From the NCBI GenBank assembly GCA_001643675.2, contig LSRY02000012.1, forward strand, positions 436,501-500,500: DNA of 64,000 bases, in the 5' to 3' direction. The notes beneath the pieces are model-generated. The model did not search any database. It saw only the letters and a list, made by a program, of their open reading frames with translations, and was not told the DNA's origin. Made by a program: the position numbers and the translations under genes. This document shows, piece by piece, positions 57,445 through 64,000 of the stretch (position 1 is its first letter; each line of letters begins with the position of its first letter). This stretch comes from Monocercomonoides exilis (taxonomy: Eukaryota; Preaxostyla; Oxymonadida; Polymastigidae).

Positions 57445-60400
57445 TTAAACATGAGGAATAAACGATCCTTGGTTCTGCCACATCTCCATCATCATCAGCC
57501 ACTGCTGCGGATCAGCCATCGCAAACCCGTCCCCCATCGGCAGACTGGGGCAGAACTGTGCTGTATGGCCCAGCTGCCCACACAGAGTGCACTGCACAGG
57601 CACAAAAGGCATGCCCATCGGTAGCATTGCTCCGTGTGAGGGGCTGCTGTTGCTGTTGTATCCACCTTTGTGGTGATGATGGTAGGAGTGTTGTTGATTC
57701 TGCTTGTTGGGCGATGTTTCTACTTTGCCTTTTGTGAGTGTGGTTTTATCTTCAGCGGAATTTTCCGATTTTTGTTTGTTTTGTTCTTTGTTGCTATTTT
57801 GCAGTGCAGAGGCCTTTGAAGAATCATTCTTCTCCTTCCCAGAACCTGTTTTTTCTGTCGCATGCTCGTTTTCCTTTTTTTTCTTTCCTTCTCTTTCATC
57901 GTTCTTCACTCCTTGCTGGCTTTCATCATTTGGTTTTTTGCTTAAATCTGTTGTTTTTTGATTGTCTTTATTTCTTTCGTCTGCATCGTTCGTTTTTTCT
58001 TTTATTGTATTTCCTGTTTCTTCCTCTTTCTTTTCAGTACCTCTATCAGTTTTTTCCTGTTCTTTACTCTCTGATTCCTTCTCGTTAGCGCAAATTTCCT
58101 CTTCTTTTCCCTTTTCTTTTCCTCCCTCTCCCTCCTTCTGTTTTTGCGCATCTTCCTTTGTTTCTCCCTTTTTCCCTGTTTTGTTCTTCCACATCGGACA
58201 CTTTGAAGAAGAATGCTCCGTAGAGCTACAAAACGCACAGCGGTTGTTCTTTCTCAGAAACGGCATTGGCGATCCAGGAAACGGGAAAGGCGCAAAATAC
58301 TCCATCGGATCAGGCTCAAAAGGCGGGATTCCCATTGGCATGAAGGGCATCCCAGTCATTCCATTCATTCCAGACATCATCATCTCCATCTGCTCAGGCG
58401 AGAAATCATCTCCTTTCCCCATCTGCATCGAGTCTGCTCCTTCCTCCTCTGCACTTTTTGTATAGTCTGTAGGAAGCTCCATCGGAAGAGGCATGCCCTG
58501 AAGAGGAGCTTGAGGCATATCTCCCATCAGCGGCGGCTGAGGATAAGGAAACTCTGGCTGCATGAACATTGCTCCTCCAGCCGGGTATGAATCAGTTGTG
58601 CTGTGATGTTGCGGATTGTGATATGGTGCTTGCTGTGAGTGATGGTGAGCAGTCACAAAAATAGTATTATTCTGTCCATTAAACTGTTCTGCCTTTGCAT
58701 TTCTGTCAAACACTTGTTCTGATTTCGAATGGCTTGAATGCTTCTTTTTGTCCTTTGTATTTTCTTCGAGATTCAGTCGAACATGGTGATGTGGCTGGCT
58801 CTGCTGTGATGAATGCTGATAAGGCTGTGCAGATGGTTGATTATGTTTGTGCTTCTGACTTTCGTTTTCCTGTGGAGAAAGCTTCAGTGTTTGGAAAGTT
58901 ATCTGCTCAGGCTGAAACACACCAATTGGACTAAGACTCTTTTTGGAGATGAACGGCTTCTCTTCATTCGGTTGTAAGTTATCATTTGTTGTCTTTATTT
59001 CGGATGCTGCGGACTTCTGCAATTCCTGTTGAATTTCAAGTGTGTTTATTCCTGAGCCCAAAGAAAGCGGAGATACTGACTGTGATGAACCCTTCTTCTT
59101 CTGGTGCGGGCGGTACATCACATGGAACAGCGGATCCTCTTCAAATGATTCGCTTTTCTCTGAAGAAGAAGAAGCAGACGTTGCTGAGAGTGCATTCTGA
59201 CTGTAATCAGCTGGATTTGGAATTTGTGGAGGAGGAGGTGGTGGTGGCGGTGGGGCATGATCCTGCTTCTTACTACCTTCTTTTGTGTTGAACGACTTCT
59301 GTGAGAATATCGATCTGACAGCAGAAGACGAATGCTGATTGTCACGATGCGTTCCGCGCCCAGATCTTGTTCCACCGCGGAATGCGCCTCTGCTTCTTTG
59401 AGCCGTTGGAAAGATACTTGAGTCATTAAACTCACTTTGAAAGTTTTGAATCTTCTCCTTTGTATTCTGTTTGTTTTGTGGGATTTGGTGTGGCTGCCTG
59501 CGCGAATATGGCGGCTGGCGTGGCGCTGTCCTGCTTCCATAGCTTTGTGCTGTCTTTGTTGTTGGTATCGATGATGAATGGTTTGTTGCTGCAGAAGTGC
59601 GAGAAAACGGAGCATTTCTTGTAGGCAATTCAAATAATGGCTTTTTTATAACACTTGTCTGCGATTCAACAGTTGGTACAGATGCAGACGCTGCTGAAGA
59701 GCCAGGAAAGCGGGGATTGCGCTGAAAGCCTTCGGCAGCCTTCACTTGTGCAGAGGTCATGAAAAGAGGCACAGTCGAAGAAGATGCCTGGTTTGCTGGG
59801 GCAGAGTAAGGCGGATAGTTGTAGCCATTGTGAATAGGAGGAGGGTAATATGACTGGGGTGCCTGTGCAGCGGGGGAATAAGGAGGGTACTGTGGATAAG
59901 GTGCGTATGGATACATTGAGTTAGGCGGCTGAACTGCTGGTTGGGCACGAAGAGCCTTTGGTATTGACAACGTAGGAACGCTGTTGGATGTGGCAGGGGG
60001 TGGAATTGTAGTGTCGAGTCTGGGGATTGACGAAGCTGTTGATGGGGCATAAGGAAAATAGCTGTCGGAATTCAAATTTGCAGCTGAATTTGACGTGTGT
60101 GAAGAATGTTGTGAAGTGGAGGGATCAAAAGACCCAGTCAGCAGAGCAGAGGCACTAAGTTCTGCAATTGGCATAGAATTGACTGGAGCGTGTTTCTTTT
60201 TTGGAGGAGAGAAAGGCACAGCCGATATCGCCTGCACATCCAGCTCGACTTCTGCCTTCTCGACATCCGGCGGAGTTGGAGGCAGAGACGGAAGAGTCTC
60301 CTCCTCATCAGATTTCTTCTGTTGCATCTTTTTCTTTTTCTTTTTGTGCACCAGCTGCCTGGCGATCCTGTCGAGCGAAGAGTCATCGCACTGTGAGGGC

Positions 60401-61568
60401 AGCACGACAGACATGTCAGAGATCGACAGATGCGTCAGCACGCTAACTGGCGTCTGAGGCATCGATAGAGAAGAAGGAGGCCCCGTCAATGAGACGCTGG
60501 ATGAATAAGACCGCGATGAGTACACAGACGACGAATCAGAGCTTTCGGTGGTTAGTGCTCCTGCGCCTGTGCTTGCCCCTGCCCCTATTCCTGTTCCTGC
60601 TCCTATAGTTGGTGTGTATTCAGAATCTGTGGATGATAATGAGCTCACAGAGTATGTCTTTCGTAGGTTGTGCCTGCCTTTATCTGGGCGATAATTCTCT
60701 CTTGAGGTGGATGAAAGTCTTTTTGCATAAGCTAGTTTCTTCTTCTTTTTCTTCTTTTTCTTCTTTCCTTTCTTTCCTTTTGATTTTTCTTCTTGATTAT
60801 CTTCATCAAAGCAAACACTTCCAGAATTCTTTTTCTTTTTCTTTTTCTTTCTAACTTTTTCACCATTTTGCAATTCATCTTGTTGCTTACTAACAAATAA
60901 ACCCGTACTGTCAGTTATATCTGTATCAGAGGGCAAAAGAAAAGGAGAAATCGATATAATCTCTGATGATATTGGAGATGACATTGATGGAGAAGGAGTC
61001 TCACGAGTTAGACCTGGAGGTGGGTGTAATGAAGATAAAGATGATGTTTCATCATCGATTAAAGGTTGAACATTATGCAAAGGAATAGGCGGCAAATCAG
61101 GAAAAGTATTCACGCTGTTGGAAGAAGCCTTTTCAGGCAATAAATTTTCCAAAGCTCCTAAAAATTTTGTACCTTCACATAAAATTAGATCTGATGTATG
61201 AAATTGCAAACTTTGATTAGAAATATTGTCGTTGATTAATCCAGTTGAGCTGTTATATGAAGAAGAACGTTTGACTGCTTCAAGCAGTAACGTTTCAATT
61301 GGTTTTTCAACTTCTTAATTTTCATAATATTTGATAACAAAGAAAAAATATGTGTTAAAAATATAGAGCACAAACACGAAACAATAATTAAAAATGCATA
61401 CGAGTAGTTTCCATTTGATGACCTTCTGTGGCAGTTTTCTCCAATGAAATATTATCTGGATTAAAATTCACTATAAAAAATTTTTTCATTGTTCGTTTCA
61501 TTTTCATGATATTCAACATAACATAATAAAAGAATGAAACCCGATGTCTTGACTTTTGATATTGCCAT
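57445..61568 (-). CDS. long low-complexity protein with two CCHC zinc knuckles
   Basis: Three exons, 61568-61541, 61470-61402, 61313-57445; introns 70 and 88 bp; 1321 residues; phases agree. The first exons come from a reading that removes the TTG-only start of the long frame. The first ~900 residues are Ser/Pro/Gln/Lys-rich disorder with several poly-Lys blocks (KKKKKKLAYAKR). Near the end are two zinc knuckles, CAFCSSTEHSSSKCPMW and CTLCGQLGHTAQFCPSLP. Each is a CxxC-x4-H-x4-C motif and they are separated by ~170 residues of Lys/Glu/Asn repeat sequence. A Met/Pro/Phe-rich segment (GMNGMTGMPFMPMGIPP) precedes them. CCHC knuckles bind single-stranded RNA, so an RNA-binding, splicing- or granule-associated role is likely. 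No RRM is visible. The exact family is not recognised. Confidence 0.8.
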
Positions 61569-61755
61569 TTGCTCCTCAAAATACAATTAAAAACAAAAGA
61601 AAATATGCCATAATTATGGGGAAACGAAGATCAAAAAGAAAAGAAGTGAGAATATTGCTTGAAAATTGTATATAAATTTCATAATATTTGTATAGAAACA
61701 GCTGTTAAAAAAATTTTTTTTTTTCTTTCTTTGATTTAATTTATTTTGATTTTAT

Positions 61756-61756
<1 letters not shown>

Positions 61757-61797
<41 letters not shown>
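61757..61797. repeat. 41-nt poly(T) tract
   Basis: Uninterrupted T-run about 190 bp upstream of the zinc-knuckle gene start. It is of the same type as the 65-nt run at 29588. Confidence 0.9.
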
Positions 61798-61801
<4 letters not shown>

Positions 61802-62043
61802 AAAACATGAATGATTGTTTTTGAAATCATTTCTCTTTTTGGAGTGTTGATTCTGCAAATATTTTATTCATTTGGTAAGGAATTATTCATAAAAAAGTGA
61901 AAAAGAACAATAATTTTATTCAAAATGACATTGTTGAAGATTTTGTTCATGAAAAAATATTTTTGAAACCAGTTTTAAAACTTTTTTGTGTTAATTTTTC
62001 AGCATTTATTGTGGTTTCTTGAACCGATAATTTTGATAGAAAA

Positions 62044-62710
62044 TATATGATTTCAAAAATAATAATCCATATCCATTTAAGTGAAGTTTTTAACGTGGGA
62101 ACATAAATATGATGATAATAAAAATTTTTAATTTTATTTATAAATAAAATAAAAGGAAGTTATCAAAAAAAATCAGCCATATGGGTGATAATTTTTGAAA
62201 ACATAACTTTTTTCGAAGTGGATATCTTTCTAAACTTGTTGATTTTTTGAAAAAATTTTGTTGATAAATGCACAATTCATGACGACTGTGTTAACAATTT
62301 GTGTTTTTTCTCAAATAAAGATGATGATTTCTTTAATAAGTTTTATCCTTTTTCAGTTTTCTTTTGTTAATATTCTAGTGAAATTTTCGAACCGAAATTT
62401 TTGAAAGAAAACATATGATTTCAAAAATAATCACCCATATGGACTTTCAAGCTATTTTCGCACAAAGCATGAAAAAACAATTTCACTTATAACATTATTA
62501 GACTCAACCAGATATCAAAATATCGGTGATTATTTTTGAAATCATAACTTTTTTCGGGGCATTTATTTTACAAAAAAAATTTTTTTGGACGTGAATGTCT
62601 CTGATAAGATTTTTCATTTTTCAGAGTTGATTTTTAAGTATTGGTGACAAATTGTTAATTCGAACATATAGAAATAAAAAATATGAAATCAAAAATTATC
62701 ACTCATATAT
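62044..62710. repeat. five ~28-bp copies of an AT-rich motif in alternating orientation
   Basis: Motif ATGATTTCAAAAATAATCAC followed by CCATAT. Plus copies at about 62047, 62415 and 62681; minus copies at about 62179-62208 and 62522-62549. The order along the strand is +, -, +, -, +, and neighbouring copies can pair as hairpin arms. Confidence 0.6.
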
Positions 62711-62814
62711 GAGATTCCATATCATCAAACAAACGTCATTGACATAATAACAACATGTTTTGTGTCCTCGCTCGTTTGCTAGAAAAAATGAACCCATAAT
62801 ATTTATATTTTTTG

Positions 62815-62900
62815 ATCACAAAAAGTTCATCAAAGAGAATTATTTTTCAATGAAAAGACCTGAAATCAAATATTTTGTCCCTAATTGACAATATTCCATG
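62815..62900 (+). repeat. second copy of the dispersed repeat
   Basis: CAAAAAGTTCA and CCTGAAATCAAATATTTTGT in the same order and spacing as at 11.82-11.89 kb. Confidence 0.5.
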
Positions 62901-63453
62901 TTATAATATACGGTTTGAACTGTATTTAATTTGATGATATTGGAAAACTTTCATCAATCTCAATTCTTTTCTTTGTTTCGCTGTAATCATAAAATGAAAT
63001 ATTCGTGCCAAAAAATTTATAATTGTTAGCGAATTAATTTTCCGAATAATGGTTTTTAAAATAACAAACACTTTTTTGAGTTTTAATATCAACTTCATTC
63101 GCCTCAGTGCTCACACAAAATTTCCTTTAGTGAGTCACAAATCTGAGACAGAGGAACTTTCTTTTCCATTTCACCTCTGTCAGAGATTAAGAATAGAAAA
63201 TAAATCACAAATTCTAATTGTTGATATTTCCTCATATTCTTTAAAGTTGTTTAAAATATTCAAAAAGAGTGTGATAATTATTCATAATAAATAAAAAAAT
63301 TTCGGAATGCAAATAATTGTCCGAATTTGAAAACTTCACAATGTTCATTGACACTGTGAATGACAATAAACTTTTCATAATTCAAAGGGCTCAATTTTTT
63401 TTTTTTTGAAAAATTCCTTTCCAAATATAATCTTTATGGTTCGAAATATCATA

Positions 63454-63577
63454 ATTTGATCAAATATCTGCTCCCACATACGAAACATTACCGAAATGGA
63501 AATCATAATTTGATAATGCCTTCATCCATATTCAACAAAAGTTTCTTTTGTGGGAACAGAAATTTGATCAAAATATG
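63454..63577. repeat. imperfect inverted repeat
   Basis: TTGATCAAATATCTGCTCCC at 63457 is matched by the reverse complement of TGGGAACAGAAATTTGATCA near 63553, about 22 of 26 bases. Further out, TTTTC repeats at 63650-63680 face AAAAG repeats at 63750-63775, giving a second, outer arm pair. Confidence 0.45.
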
Positions 63578-64000
63578 GAACTTAAAATAAAAATGAAAAT
63601 TTAACAAAAAGAGATTTTCAAAATGATGATTCAAATGGAGAAATTCTTTTCATTTTTACTTTTCTTTTCTTTTCTTTTTGAAGGAATGCAAAAAATAATT
63701 TATGAAATTAAAGACGAAATATCATAATCAAATTTCAATTTTTTCAAACGAAAGAAAAGAAAAGAAAAGAAAAGATTCATTTAGAACTTCTTCAATTTTA
63801 GGTTATTTACAATGAAAAATTCAAAAATCACGTAAAAAATTGTTTTCGAGTTGATTGATTTCTTTAAAATTGAGTGAATTGAGATGATTCAAAAAAGAAT
63901 TGAAAAAAAAAATTTAAACATTGAGTTACAAGCGAAAAAAATGAATTGAATATATAAATATAGTACTTTTAAAAAAGGATAGTTGCTGATTAAATAAACT

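Larger units (their letters stand above)
61569..64000. other. repeat-rich non-coding region to window end
   Basis: No gene. Contents: poly(T) at 61757-61797, five copies of an alternating repeat (62044-62710), a dispersed repeat (62815-62900), and inverted repeats with TTTTC/AAAAG tracts at 63.45-63.78 kb. A 65-codon minus-strand ORF at 62901-63098 and an 81-codon ORF at 63049 are not supported. Confidence 0.6.

Noticed and set aside
57445-61209. Zinc-knuckle gene starting at the TTG at 61209
   Set aside because: The frame continues upstream to an acceptor at 61314, and two short in-phase exons lead to an ATG at 61568.
62901-63294. Small ORFs of 65 and 81 codons near the window end
   Set aside because: AT-driven composition, no domain or splice partner, located in repeat-rich DNA.

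Overview
This is a stretch of eukaryotic nuclear DNA from a protist with compact, intron-bearing genes. The best guess is an oxymonad close to Monocercomonoides. Four things support that: (i) a 427-residue protein of a family that I know as massively expanded in Monocercomonoides; (ii) two large surface-type proteins with the C-G...P-C / G-G-x beta-helix modules abundant in oxymonads; (iii) TAA, TAG and TGA are all used as ordinary stops, which argues against Streblomastix (UAR = Gln); (iv) mostly short introns (about 42-240 bp). The genus assignment is inference. Coding exons are richer in GC than the very AT-rich spacers and introns.

Layout. 0-3.2 kb: a Ser-rich protein with PH-like C-terminal segments, cut by the window edge. 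3.7-5.9 kb (-): an 11-exon gene in which a complete tRNA adenosine deaminase ADAT2 reads in frame into a THOC5-like coiled-coil tail. 6.3-11.3 kb: a decayed DIRS-type retroelement (Gag, RT-RNase H, tyrosine recombinase, inverted terminal repeats), followed by a gene desert to 14.2 kb. 14.2-23.0 kb: a single-exon 2924-residue beta-helix protein. 23.3-27.9 kb: a Pro-rich small protein, Ran GTPase, a free-standing YbaK-type tRNA-editing protein, and SNAPC3. 27.9-30 kb: relic DNA with a 65-nt poly(T). 30-38 kb (-): a giant CLC chloride-channel-type protein with two very large disordered inserts. 38.5-40.2 kb: a membrane-anchored metallophosphoesterase. 40.9-44 kb: a type I membrane beta-helix protein. 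44.7-46.1 kb (-): the oxymonad family protein. 46.6-47.4 kb: a bacterial-type phosphatidylglycerophosphate synthase. 48-51.8 kb: poly(ADP-ribose) glycohydrolase. 52.1-54.5 kb: GRWD1/Rrb1 WD-repeat protein. 54.7-56.4 kb: a CcdA-like membrane thiol transporter with an unusual tail. 57.4-61.6 kb (-): a long low-complexity protein with two CCHC zinc knuckles. 61.6-64 kb: repeat-rich non-coding DNA.

The genes are not an operon. They fall into general cell functions: tRNA editing and proofreading (ADAT2, YbaK), mRNA export and nuclear transport (THOC5-like, Ran), snRNA transcription (SNAPC3), ribosome assembly (GRWD1), ADP-ribose turnover (PARG), membrane lipid and thiol chemistry (PgsA, CcdA), ion transport (CLC) and cell surface proteins. 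The most striking items are the predicted ADAT2::THOC5 fusion, the CcdA- and PgsA-type bacterial membrane enzymes in what may be an amitochondriate lineage, the CLC protein lacking its gating glutamate, and a family of about 28-bp repeats in alternating orientation near 62 kb. Exon models were made by hand from reading-frame continuity and GT-AG borders. No searches were run.
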